From Lentisphaerota bacterium (GTDB lineage Bacteria; Verrucomicrobiota; Lentisphaeria; Oligosphaerales; PUNB01): DNA of 10,461 nt. A program made the position numbers and the translations under genes. Below, in pieces: positions 1 to 7,212 of the stretch (positions within the stretch are counted from its first letter, which is position 1; every line of letters starts with the position of its first letter). The stretch lies in NCBI GenBank assembly GCA_003552565.1, contig PUNB01000147.1, positions 1-10,461 of the forward strand, in the 5' to 3' direction. A model generated the notes under the pieces. That model saw nothing but the letters and a program-made list of their open reading frames with translations. It was not told the DNA's origin and did not search any database.

Positions 1-674
1 CCGATAAGTACAACCGTTCTCTGCTGGCCAATGTTCATCCGGAAGAATGGCGGAATCCGACTCCGGCGGAGCGCTATAATATGGTGGTGATCGGCGCGGG
101 CACCGCCGGTTTGGTCACCGCCGCCGGAGTGGCGGGGCTCGGCGGCAAGGCAGCGCTGATTGAACGTCAGTTCCTCGGCGGAGATTGTCTTAACTTCGGC
201 TGTGTCCCCAGCAAGGCGCTGATTGCCGCCGCCCGAACCGCCGCTGAAAACCGGCGGGCGGAAAACTGCGGGGTCAAACCCGGTTTCGGCGAAACGGACT
301 TTGCCGCGGTCATGGAACGCTTAAGACGGATTCGCAGTGAGATCAGCGCCCATGATTCGGCGTCTCGCTTTCGCGACCTCGGAGTCGATGTATTCATCGG
401 CAATGGTGCAAAAAGGAACGGACAAGATTCTCGGAGCGACCATTGTCGCGGCCCGCGCCGGTGATATGATCAGTGAAATTTCCACCGCCATGGCCGCCGG
501 AGCGGGTCTGAAAAAACTCGCCGGGGTGATTCATCCGTATCCAACCCAGGCAGAAGCGATCAAGCGGATCGCCGACTCCTACAGCCGTACGCGCTTAACT
601 CCGCGAGTGAAAAAGGTCTTCAGAAATGGCTGGCCTGGCAGAGACGGCAGCCGCGGGGAGCGGGGCTTGTGTGA
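1..674 (+). pseudogene. Flavoprotein disulfide reductase (mercuric reductase/dihydrolipoamide dehydrogenase-like), internally deleted, 5' end outside window
   Basis: The reading frame is already open at base 3 (DKYNRSLLANVHPEEW, then NPTPAERYN), so the ATG at 81 is internal and the true start lies left of the window. The Rossmann FAD motif GAGTAG follows at 93-110. The redox-active disulfide motif GGDCLNFGC-VPSK has its cysteines at 186-188 and 201-203. The frame remains family-like to about base 405 (VDVFIGNGA). It then switches to the +1 frame and jumps directly to the C-terminal dimerisation domain (KGTDKILGATIVAARAGDM, then HPYPTQAEAIKRIAD). The NAD(P)-binding domain and much of the FAD domain are absent, roughly 270-280 residues by my estimate. 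A second shift near 617-621 returns to the first frame, giving QKWLAWQRRQ and a TGA at 672-674. Intact relatives use NAD(P)H and FAD to reduce disulfides or metals. This copy cannot bind NAD(P)H and should be inactive. The exact substrate of the ancestor is unknown. Confidence 0.88.
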
Positions 675-800
675 AACACCGAGTTTTTCGAATTATTAAA
701 GCCAGGCCCCTGCCGTGACGGATGCTGAGAACACCCAGAAAATCAATCCTCCTAAAACACCTTTCAAGAAATCTATCTCTATGGCTCCGCTCAGCAATGA

Positions 801-1138
801 GAAAAATTGCGGCAGCTCGGCGATTCCGACTACCATCTGGACGGACCGGATGTCATTCAGCATCTGGAAGCAATATGTGAGCTTGACAAGGTCACCATGA
901 TTCAATGGCAGCCTGGCCTCGCCTCCATGGACCAGGACTGGACATGGCTGTATGACAGGATAGACTCGCTTGCTCGCTTGGCAGAGGGCTTATCATTGTC
1001 GGCGAGGACGCGACAGAGAAGACAGAGAAACTGTGGCGCCGTCTGAACTCCAGGCAGCTGGCTGTTTTCAGTGGATGTAAAAGCGCCGAGGAAGCCGAAA
1101 AGATAATGGAAAAGTTCAATAATTTATCGAAAGAGTGA
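801..1138 (+). pseudogene. C-terminal remnant of a uroporphyrinogen decarboxylase (URO-D) family methyltransferase-like protein, frameshifted
   Basis: Frame 0 from 801 gives SDYHLDGPDVIQHLEAICEL and then IQWQPG. This matches the end-of-barrel signature of URO-D-fold proteins (YHLDGP...HL...L...IQW.PG), the superfamily that includes corrinoid and methylthiol methyltransferases. It continues to WLYDRIDSL and then loses frame. The frame starting at 986 carries the natural C-terminus: GLIIVGEDATEK, LWRRLNSRQLAVFSGCKSAE, EAEKIMEKFNNLSKE, stop TGA 1136-1138. Deleting one copy of an 8-bp tandem duplication at 965-980 joins the two frames cleanly (IDSLGRGLIIVGED). There is an in-frame stop at 798-800 and no family-like sequence further upstream, so the N-terminal two thirds of the barrel are missing. 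It lies behind another broken gene, which suggests decay of the whole locus. The ancestral substrate cannot be told; haem biosynthesis (HemE) itself is less likely than a methyltransferase paralogue. Confidence 0.8.
965..980. repeat. Perfect 8-bp tandem duplication that breaks the URO-D-like frame
   Basis: CTCGCTTG at 965-972 is repeated immediately at 973-980. An 8-bp insertion changes the reading frame, and removing one copy restores a continuous family-like reading frame. It therefore appears to be the inactivating mutation, or one of them. Confidence 0.85.
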
Positions 1139-1206
1139 GGAAGTGCGCAGTCTTCAAATATTACGCGCGGACGGCAGAAAAAATAGATAGCCATTGAACA
1201 TATTCA

Positions 1207-1240
1207 CCCGCCTGACAAGCAGGCGGGGGTCTTTATATAC
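1207..1240 (+). terminator. Possible intrinsic terminator hairpin
   Basis: CCCGCCTG (1207-1214) pairs perfectly with CAGGCGGG (1220-1227) around a 5-nt loop ACAAG. It is followed by GGTCTTTATAT, so the U tract is short and interrupted. The hairpin sits 69 bp after the stop of the URO-D remnant on the + strand, where a terminator would be expected. It has no T-run on the minus side, so it is not an obvious terminator for the convergent gene ending at 1344. Confidence 0.45.
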
Positions 1241-1343
1241 GGGCAACGATTGGCCGCTCCATTTTTTTTGTGACTTTTTGTGTTTTTTGTGGCTATTAAA
1301 ATACGAAGTCTCACATAAGGCATACGCTTGTACACCGGGCTGA
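1241..1343. other. Gene-free T-rich spacer
   Basis: This is the spacer between the hairpin and the end of the fusion gene. Its only notable structure is 1262-1291, where T-runs each followed by GTG recur three times (T8GTG, T5GTG, T6GTG). I see no coding potential or RNA gene. Confidence 0.5.
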
Positions 1344-3560
1344 TTATTTTTTCCGGCGGCAAAATCTCTTTAAAGCCGCTTTCAGATCGTAAAGATAAAA
1401 CGGCATCCGGCAGCGCCAGGAAAATTTCTTTTGCATGTTTGCCAGGTAGAGCCGCATAAAGCGTTCGCGTCCCGGCCAGTGCAGTTTGTGGCAGGCACGC
1501 TGCAGGTCCGACAGCCGCTGACGCAGAGGCACGGGATAAGGCCGGAAGCGGGCTCTGGCTGTGTCAATGAGAGAAAAGCGCGGGTCTTCTTCTCGATTAG
1601 AGATATCTACAAGAATATTGCCGCCGGATAAATCACGGAAATACACCCCCCGCTGGTGCAGGTTAAAAAGAAAACCGCTGAGTGCCCGATAAAATTTTTC
1701 TTGTGGAATCCGCTGAAATTCTTCCTCTCCTTCCGCGAAGGCAGAAAAGAAAGCGCGAGCAGTAAACCTGCCTTCGGCATTCTCGCAGATATACCAGTTT
1801 TCCCGTTGTCGGTTTTTTCTCTGTTCACTGGTACGGCGCCTTTCGAACCAGGCGACCGGCAGGGGTGTGTCGATCCCCCGGCGAGTCAGTTCACAGGCTC
1901 CGTTCCAGCTGCGCCGAGCCTTGGAAGGTTTGTAACGATCAAGGACGAGTTTATTGAGACGCAGGCGCATTGGCTGTTTTACCGCGAGTGAAGCTTCGTG
2001 GTTGCGCGGATCGGCTATTTTCCAGATGCGATTGCGGGCGTGCCTGAGGGTTTCCTGGACGGGAATATCGTTTATTCGCTCCGGGTGCAGACAAATGAAA
2101 AGTGTTTCCGCCTGGCGCCGGTCTTCGGCGAAAACCATGCCGAGCCAATGTTGATCGCTGAAAAGATAATATTGGCCGTTTGGGCGGTGATGATCGATTT
2201 TCAGGTTGGAAAAAACGGTGGCGGTCGAATATGGGCGGGCGATATCCTTCTTTCCCCAATGAAGGTAGATTGGAGATTCCGTAATCAGGTCGGGGATTTC
2301 TTCCATAGGTTCACCGCACCAGTCGATTATGTGCGCCTGCTGTAAATCATCGGTCGAAAAAAGCACCCGCAGCGAGGCACAGTGGCCGTCGCGACACCAG
2401 GCGAGATCCACCCGCTCATTTTGCCTTTGAAATTGATGCACTTCCAATCCGTCGCCGCTGTATACGGCTCCGAGGTAACGGCTGCCGGGGATAGTTTGTT
2501 GAAATTGCCGCAGGGCAAAAAAGGCCGGCCTTTTCCGGTAATTATCCGGTGTGCCTTGAACGGGGCCGTAAAAGGTGACCAGTTCGAGTTCTGGATAGTC
2601 TGTTATTCCGTCATCGACCAGGCCTTCTCGATGGTTGATCAGAGGCCCCCAGTAAACTTGTTCAAGCTTGCCGCTTGCCGCCGCCAAAGTCAGGTAACGA
2701 GCAACATAATCGGCCTGCTTCTGCTCAACCGCGGCGTGAATTCTGCCGATACGCGGCAAAGTCCAGAAAGCGTTGGTTGAGATGGTTTTTTGTACGCCGT
2801 AATGAATGCCCACGGCCTGCAGAACAGCGGCTTTGTGCAGGAGATTGGCCTTCAGGACACCTTTCAGGGTGCGGCTCAGTATTTTGTGATCCCAGGCCTC
2901 CGGTTCGCCGGCGCGCTCGACAAAGAGGTTGTCGGTATGGATATCCGGGAGCACCCCTCGTTTTTGCATGATCCGCAAAAGCGCTTCATTGAAATAAGGT
3001 TCAAAATCGGTGATATTAGGCCCGAGAAGTGGGAGGTTGAGCTGTTTTGTCTCCTGGAAAGCGATGGACCAGGCTGCCAGCCAGCCTTGCAGGCTGTAAC
3101 CGGCCCATTTGCGACGATTCACGGTTGAGCCCGCCTCCACCATGCACAGCTTTTCTCCGTGATCATGCATGATTCGGGCGATGAAGGTGCGCCAGTTTTC
3201 TTCGATTTTCGCTTCCGGCATCAGGCGCGCCTCCTCGCGAGGCTGTACCAAGTGTAAAAGTATGGAGCAGGAGGTTTCGGATAGGCGCTCCAGCAGTTTT
3301 TCGCAGGCGCTCAGTGATTCATGGTATCCACAGTCCACGCGCACCTGTTTTACCCGCAGTTCCTCCAGGAAAGTGAGCAGGGCTCCATCCCCGGTTTCAT
3401 TTTCGCCGGGAGCGATATTTATGCCGATAAAATCCTCATTCACCTGATGGCCGGGGGAGGGCAGGCGGCCGGAAGCGGCGCGAAAGCGGCCGCGGGCCAA
3501 GTGAGCGATGGAGCCCTGCAGGAATTCCAGATTAAGTTTTTGAGAACGTTTTTCTGTCAA
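1344..3560 (-). CDS. Glycosidase-like TIM-barrel protein fused to a C-terminal LPS-kinase (InaA/KdkA-type) domain
   Basis: This 738-residue protein has three apparent parts. Residues ~41-355 resemble a clan-A glycosidase TIM barrel: FIGINIAPGE, strand RVDCGYH, VEAGSTVNRRKW with E142 as a possible catalytic acid, LGPNITDFEPYF, then HTDNLF. Residues ~356-530 look like the beta-rich accessory domain that follows such barrels. Residues ~540-735 match lipopolysaccharide kinases: KARRSWNGACELTRRGIDTP, then HQRGVYFRDLSGGNILVD with catalytic D643 and metal-binding N648, then SLIDTARARF with D666 in the DFG position. The kinase residues are intact, so phosphotransfer to a glycolipid sugar is plausible. 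No signal peptide or membrane segment is evident, so it probably acts in the cytoplasm. TTG at 3560 is used because a stop codon lies immediately upstream (3561-3563). GTG at residue 40, just before the barrel, is an alternative start. The adjacent glycosyltransferase and nearby flippase support a role in surface glycan assembly. The glycosidase assignment is weaker than the kinase one. Confidence 0.78.
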   Translation of the reverse strand: MTEKRSQKLNLEFLQGSIAHLARGRFRAASGRLPSPGHQVNEDFIGINIAPGENETGDGALLTFLEELRVKQVRVDCGYHESLSACEKLLERLSETSCSILLHLVQPREEARLMPEAKIEENWRTFIARIMHDHGEKLCMVEAGSTVNRRKWAGYSLQGWLAAWSIAFQETKQLNLPLLGPNITDFEPYFNEALLRIMQKRGVLPDIHTDNLFVERAGEPEAWDHKILSRTLKGVLKANLLHKAAVLQAVGIHYGVQKTISTNAFWTLPRIGRIHAAVEQKQADYVARYLTLAAASGKLEQVYWGPLINHREGLVDDGITDYPELELVTFYGPVQGTPDNYRKRPAFFALRQFQQTIPGSRYLGAVYSGDGLEVHQFQRQNERVDLAWCRDGHCASLRVLFSTDDLQQAHIIDWCGEPMEEIPDLITESPIYLHWGKKDIARPYSTATVFSNLKIDHHRPNGQYYLFSDQHWLGMVFAEDRRQAETLFICLHPERINDIPVQETLRHARNRIWKIADPRNHEASLAVKQPMRLRLNKLVLDRYKPSKARRSWNGACELTRRGIDTPLPVAWFERRRTSEQRKNRQRENWYICENAEGRFTARAFFSAFAEGEEEFQRIPQEKFYRALSGFLFNLHQRGVYFRDLSGGNILVDISNREEDPRFSLIDTARARFRPYPVPLRQRLSDLQRACHKLHWPGRERFMRLYLANMQKKFSWRCRMPFYLYDLKAALKRFCRRKK

Positions 3561-3592
3561 TTAAGAATGTTCCGGTCGCATTTTGTTGCGGT

Positions 3593-3644
3593 TTGCAAAT
3601 GTATGTGGAGAAGACTATTTTAAGCGAACATCTTACTTACGCAA
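3593..3644. promoter_or_regulatory. Candidate divergent sigma70-type promoters with overlapping -10 elements
   Basis: On the + strand, TTGCAA (3593-3598) is separated by exactly 17 bp from TATTTT (3616-3621), which would give a ~33-nt leader for the glycosyltransferase. On the - strand, a weak -35 TTGCGT (3639-3644) is 16 bp from TAAAAT (3617-3622), serving the fusion gene. The two -10 boxes share five base pairs, so polymerase could not occupy both at once. Each box matches consensus at only three to five of six positions. Confidence 0.35.
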
Positions 3645-3660
3645 ACAGGACCATTAAGCT

Positions 3661-4881
3661 TTGTCAATAAACAACCATATAAAAAAGAAAAATCTCGCCT
3701 TCGTTCTGCCGAACCTGGCCGGCGGGGGAGCTGAGCGGGTGGCTTCGCTGTTGACTCAGCATCTTGACCGGCGGAAATTTAATATATTTATAATTCTCTT
3801 TGATGCGAGCAGAATTGATTACCCCAGCGGCGGAGAAATAATTGACCTGAAGTCACCGAACGGTCGCGGGGTTTTTATGCGTTTTTTTAAAACTTTAGTT
3901 CGCATACGTAAACTGCAAAGAATAAAAAAGGCGTACAGGATCGATGCCACTGTCAGTTTCATGGGTGCCGCCAACCTGGCCAATATTATGACCCGTGCCG
4001 GCGACAAACGGATAATATCAGTACGTAATTATCAGTCCAGCGAACTGTATTCCGCGGATCGCCCTTTACTCCTGCGTTTGGCCGGCCGCTTGAAAAATCG
4101 CTGTTTCTATCGTCATGCGGATAAAGTCATCGCGCTGTCAAGAGGAGTAGGGGATGATTTGATGAAAAATTTCAAAGTGGCAAGGGAAAAGGTCAAAGTT
4201 ATTTACAATCCTTGTGATATTGAACGGGTGAAAATTATGGCCGCGCGGGAGATAAAGGAGGAACACCGCGCATTGTTTACCAAGCCGGTGGTCATTACGG
4301 CTGGTCGATGCATACATCAAAAATCACAATGGCATTTGCTGCGTGCTTTTCAAAGGGTGTCCCGGAAGTTGGAGGACGCGCAATTGGTATTATTGGGACG
4401 GGGTGAACTGCAAGACTATTTGCGGGCACTGGCCGCGGAACTCGGCATCGGCGGAAAAACGCATTTTCTGGGGTTTCAGGAAAATCCTTTTGGCTATTTC
4501 GCTCGGTCACATATTTTTGTTTTGTCCTCATTGTACGAGGGGTTCGGCAATGTCATCACCGAGGCCATGGCGTGCGGCGTGCCGGTGATTTCCTGTGACT
4601 GCCCGGCCGGCCCCGGTGAGATACTGGCGCCCGATGTCGACTTTAACAGGCGGGTCCAAAAGATCGAGGCGGCTGATTACGGGGTTCTCACACCGGCCTG
4701 TGACGGAATTAAGCGTTCAGCCCAAGAACCGCTCAGCAGAGAAGAAAGCTTGCTTTCCCAGGCAATGATCGATATGTTGACGAATGCGGAAAGACGCGTT
4801 TACTACAGCCGGCGCGGCTTGGAAAGAGCGGAGCATTTCAGGGTGGAGGCGGTGGTTAAAGCATGGGAGGGAGAGTTTTAA
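3661..4881 (+). CDS. Family 4 glycosyltransferase (GT-B fold)
   Basis: At 406 residues this has normal length for a GT4 enzyme. The N-terminal acceptor domain begins NLAFVLPNLAGGGAERVASL, with the glycine-rich GGGAERV at 21-27. The C-terminal nucleotide-sugar domain shows TAGRCIHQKSQWHLLRAF (213-230), LVLLGRGE (242-249), and the E-x7-E motif EGFGNVITE (293-301) that binds the donor, followed by ACGVPVISCDCPAGPGEIL. It most resembles enzymes that extend undecaprenyl-linked glycans with a hexose or N-acetylhexosamine; the exact sugar cannot be read from sequence. It should act at the cytoplasmic face of the inner membrane. The start is TTG 3661. A stop codon lies at 3655-3657 and no ATG precedes M73, which is already inside the domain, so a non-ATG start is forced. 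AGGA at 3647-3650 is a weak, rather distant ribosome site. Its stop overlaps the stop of the convergent gene in TTAA. Confidence 0.9.
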   Translation: MSINNHIKKKNLAFVLPNLAGGGAERVASLLTQHLDRRKFNIFIILFDASRIDYPSGGEIIDLKSPNGRGVFMRFFKTLVRIRKLQRIKKAYRIDATVSFMGAANLANIMTRAGDKRIISVRNYQSSELYSADRPLLLRLAGRLKNRCFYRHADKVIALSRGVGDDLMKNFKVAREKVKVIYNPCDIERVKIMAAREIKEEHRALFTKPVVITAGRCIHQKSQWHLLRAFQRVSRKLEDAQLVLLGRGELQDYLRALAAELGIGGKTHFLGFQENPFGYFARSHIFVLSSLYEGFGNVITEAMACGVPVISCDCPAGPGEILAPDVDFNRRVQKIEAADYGVLTPACDGIKRSAQEPLSREESLLSQAMIDMLTNAERRVYYSRRGLERAEHFRVEAVVKAWEGEF

Positions 4882-5510
4882 CGCCACGCTTTTCTTAATT
4901 GTGGCAGGAACCGCAAAGCGGCTTTGTCAACCGCCCCGATCTGAGCGGGCACCAGTTCAATGTTAAGAATATAGGCAATGGCAAATCGATGGTATCCTCC
5001 GCCGCCGAGGAGCAATTCTCCGTCAGGGCCGATGTTTATTCTGAATGTGCCTCTTTCTCGAAAACTGAAAGTCTTTATCTCTTTCCTTGTTTTAAGCCTG
5101 CCTTCGCGCTTCACCTGCTGAAAGATTCTATCCAGCTGAGCGAATTTGCGGTTCAGATCTTCGACGCATTGACATTCTTCATCCCATACCCTGCCTGTAT
5201 CATTCAGTATTTTCAGTTTCGATTTATAGTCCTCGGTGCTTTTCCAGCTCCATCCTTCCTGCCAGTGAAGCAGACAGGACCGTATTCTTTCGTCTCTGGT
5301 AACCGGCTGGACTATTTTGTCTGTGTTGCCGACTATAAGATCGTCAATCAGGCAAGCTGAAAAATTGCTGCCCAAATACAGACATCCTACGACATCTTTG
5401 GGATTTATCCATATTCTTTCCGCGTATAGAGGAGCAAGCTTGCCGTAGCGAATGATTTTTTTCAAATCGGCATGGATAAAGCGGAAAAACTTACAAGATT
5501 TCTTAATCAT
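4878..5510 (-). CDS. Uncharacterised protein with a ParB/sulfiredoxin-like motif
   Basis: This 210-residue protein starts at ATG 5510 behind AAAAGGGG at 5521-5528. The gap is 10 nt, and the site sits at the end of the upstream flippase gene. The N-terminal part is basic (MIKKSCKFFRFIHADLKK). Residues 147-190 contain TFSFRERGTFRINIGPDGEL, then LLGGGGYHRFAIAYILNI and VPAQIG. The pattern of a strand with DG, a G-rich turn, HR-hAhA and a final hydrophobic strand resembles the ParB/Srx-fold nucleotide-binding motif seen in many ParB-like proteins. I remember similar proteins as hypothetical genes inside polysaccharide clusters, but no biochemical role is known to me. The gene is 6 bp downstream of the flippase and almost certainly cotranscribed with it. 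It is probably cytoplasmic, with no membrane segment. A kinase-like or regulatory role cannot be distinguished from sequence. Confidence 0.72.
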   Translation of the reverse strand: MIKKSCKFFRFIHADLKKIIRYGKLAPLYAERIWINPKDVVGCLYLGSNFSACLIDDLIVGNTDKIVQPVTRDERIRSCLLHWQEGWSWKSTEDYKSKLKILNDTGRVWDEECQCVEDLNRKFAQLDRIFQQVKREGRLKTRKEIKTFSFRERGTFRINIGPDGELLLGGGGYHRFAIAYILNIELVPAQIGAVDKAALRFLPQLRKAWR

Positions 5511-5516
5511 TTTGCA

Positions 5517-7016
5517 TCATCCCCTTTTGCCGAACAGTTGACTTATTTCCGGAAATTTATGTTTAAAAAACGAAAACATAAGCAGAAGATAGATAATTAA
5601 TCCGGCGAAGACGGCGATGATTGTGAATTCAATAGATTCATCTCTGATGAATAACATGGAAGCCGAGTGTAAGGCTGAAAAGATAATGATACAGCTTAAT
5701 CCGGGCAAAACGGCATAAAAAATGTTCATCAGGTTGACATTGATTATTTTCTTTAGATAATAATGGAAAATTATACGGGCGCAGAACTGATAAACGACGA
5801 CGACGGCGGCCACGCCCTCGAGACCGAAATAATAAGCGCCGGCAGTCATCCCGGGTAACGCTATGAAAACTGTAAGCAGGAAATAAATTTTAAATCCCAG
5901 CTTCGCCATTCCCATTCCTTTCAATATTGAATTGGGATGTCCTCCGGTTACCTCAATCGCCACTGCCAGGCACAGCAAGCGTACGGTTAACCCTGCATCA
6001 AGCCAGATTTCCCCGAAGAGCGACTCCACCAGCACCGGAGCGTGGAAAAACAATATCGCCAAGTAAGGAAAAATAAATAGAGTGTAATATTTAACTGTCA
6101 AAAGGTAGTATTTTTTTATACGTGCCGGTTCATGCTTGATTCTGCCGTAAACCGGAAACATGACTTTCTCCAAAACAGATATGATATGCCGCCTTATTTT
6201 TCGAGTAAGGAGAAAGGCCAGAGTGTATGCTCCCAGAGCTTCGGCACCGACCAGTTTGCCGATAATTATGAAGTCCAGATATTTCGTTCCGAAAATCAGA
6301 CCTCTTTGAGCTGCGAAAAAGACACCGAAGTTAAGAATTTCTTTTGAAGCTTCTCTCGAGAACATGAACCTGGGCCGCCATTCAACAAGAAACCAAAACA
6401 CCGGCACTGCCAGCGCCGTGGATAGTAGAGTGTGTAGGACCAGGCTCCAGATTCCGGCATCGCTCAAGGCCAGTAAAACGGCGATGATACCGGAAGCCAG
6501 CGAAGCCGTGCTTTCGGTTAAACTCAAAGGCTTGAAACGAAGTTCACGAGTCAACAGCACTCGATGAATCAGGCTTAATGGACTCAGGCAGATGCTTATG
6601 CCTAATACCGGAATTACAGAATTCAGAAGAGGTTCCTGGAAAAACCATGCTCCCAGGGGGGTGATAAAAAAGAACAGCAGAGAATAGATCGCGCCGTTAA
6701 TGAGCAGGGAGAGCCAGAAAGCCGTGTCCAGGTGGATTTTACGCAAGTCTTTATGACTGAACTGGACGAGAGCGGCGGTGAATCCAAAGTCGCCGAATAT
6801 CTCAAGCAGCGAAGTGATAATCACGGCCATGCCGACTATCCCGAAATGTTCCGGAAGCAGCAGGCGGGCGAGGATCAGCTTAACCAGAAATTTTATTCCC
6901 TGTGCGGCGATCAAGTGGAAAAAATTCCAGCCCGCACCGGAGAGAATCTTTTGGCGTAAGGAGTTTTTTCGCGAAAAAGTAATCAAGTCATTCCGTATCG
7001 GTAAATTGGTGTTCAA
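5517..7016 (-). CDS. Wzx-type oligosaccharide flippase (polysaccharide biosynthesis, MOP superfamily)
   Basis: At 499 residues it is almost entirely hydrophobic helices, about 12-14 by eye. Typical MOP/PST family features are the N-terminal QKILSGAGWNFFHLIAAQGI, LARLLLPEHFGIVGMAVIIT and the loop FGDFGFTAALVQ; in the middle are KYLDFIIIGKLVGAEALGAY and then FPVYGRIK. Such proteins move undecaprenyl-diphosphate-linked glycans across the inner membrane, which fits the adjacent GT4. The gene has more A+T than fhs, as is common for O-antigen-type loci. A stop at 7020-7022 limits the start. TTG at 7016 gives 499 residues but has no clear ribosome site. TTG at 6986 (residue 11) is preceded five bases upstream by GGA and gives MITFSRKNSLRQKIL, so it may be the true start. 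No ATG is available before the first helices. Confidence 0.9.
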   Translation of the reverse strand: MNTNLPIRNDLITFSRKNSLRQKILSGAGWNFFHLIAAQGIKFLVKLILARLLLPEHFGIVGMAVIITSLLEIFGDFGFTAALVQFSHKDLRKIHLDTAFWLSLLINGAIYSLLFFFITPLGAWFFQEPLLNSVIPVLGISICLSPLSLIHRVLLTRELRFKPLSLTESTASLASGIIAVLLALSDAGIWSLVLHTLLSTALAVPVFWFLVEWRPRFMFSREASKEILNFGVFFAAQRGLIFGTKYLDFIIIGKLVGAEALGAYTLAFLLTRKIRRHIISVLEKVMFPVYGRIKHEPARIKKYYLLTVKYYTLFIFPYLAILFFHAPVLVESLFGEIWLDAGLTVRLLCLAVAIEVTGGHPNSILKGMGMAKLGFKIYFLLTVFIALPGMTAGAYYFGLEGVAAVVVVYQFCARIIFHYYLKKIINVNLMNIFYAVLPGLSCIIIFSALHSASMLFIRDESIEFTIIAVFAGLIIYLLLMFSFFKHKFPEISQLFGKRG

Positions 7017-7056
7017 GCCTTAGCCAGATCAATTCATGTGAATTCGGCCATGCGTC

Positions 7057-7083
7057 ATTATATATTAATAGTCAACATGATAA
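7057..7083 (-). promoter_or_regulatory. Candidate promoter of the flippase operon
   Basis: Reading the minus strand, a perfect -10 TATAAT lies at 7057-7062 with TTATCA (7078-7083) 15 bp upstream as a weak -35. The short spacer is suboptimal. Transcription would begin near 7050, 34-64 nt before the two candidate TTG starts. Confidence 0.3.
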
Positions 7084-7166
7084 CGATTTTTCATGTTCTT
7101 GTCGAAAACAATATATACTCGGAAATCGCAGCGTCCACCAGCTGAGGGTATGCGAAAAGGGGTTTT

Positions 7167-7204
7167 GTGGAACTCACAAGCTCGAAAGCTGCTGTGCGTT
7201 CCAC
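7167..7204. repeat. Imperfect 38-nt hairpin
   Basis: GTGGAAC (7167-7173) pairs with GTTCCAC (7198-7204). Inside it CACA pairs with TGTG, and AGCT pairs with AGCT around a CGAA loop, with a T/C mismatch and a 2-nt GC bulge. That makes 15 base pairs in total. No T-run follows on the + strand. On the minus strand a run AAAACC follows, so it is not a typical terminator. Confidence 0.7.
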
Positions 7205-7212
7205 GGCCAATT

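Noticed and set aside
81..464. A complete 127-residue protein starting at ATG 81.
   Set aside because: The family's conserved N-terminus continues upstream to the window edge, and the last ~18 residues are out-of-frame sequence after the deletion junction.
696..905. Minus-strand open frame ending in a hydrophobic stretch (FLKGVLGGLIFWVF), possibly a membrane-protein tail.
   Set aside because: Its first half is antisense to the recognisable URO-D remnant and it has no ribosome site. The hydrophobic part alone is too short to support a gene.
3483..3531. NotI (GCGGCCGC), PstI/SbfI and EcoRI sites close together in the order of a cloning-vector polylinker (CTGCAGGAATTC), near the start of the fusion gene.
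   Set aside because: The intervening bases do not match any polylinker I know, and the frame stays open across the sites. Probably chance in a GC-rich coding start, although this N-terminal segment (residues 10-39) lies outside the recognised domains.
7121..7210. A c-di-GMP or folate riboswitch suggested by a CGAAAG-like segment in the hairpin.
   Set aside because: The conserved cores of the GEMM and THF riboswitches are absent, and the segment lies ~550 bp from the fhs start.
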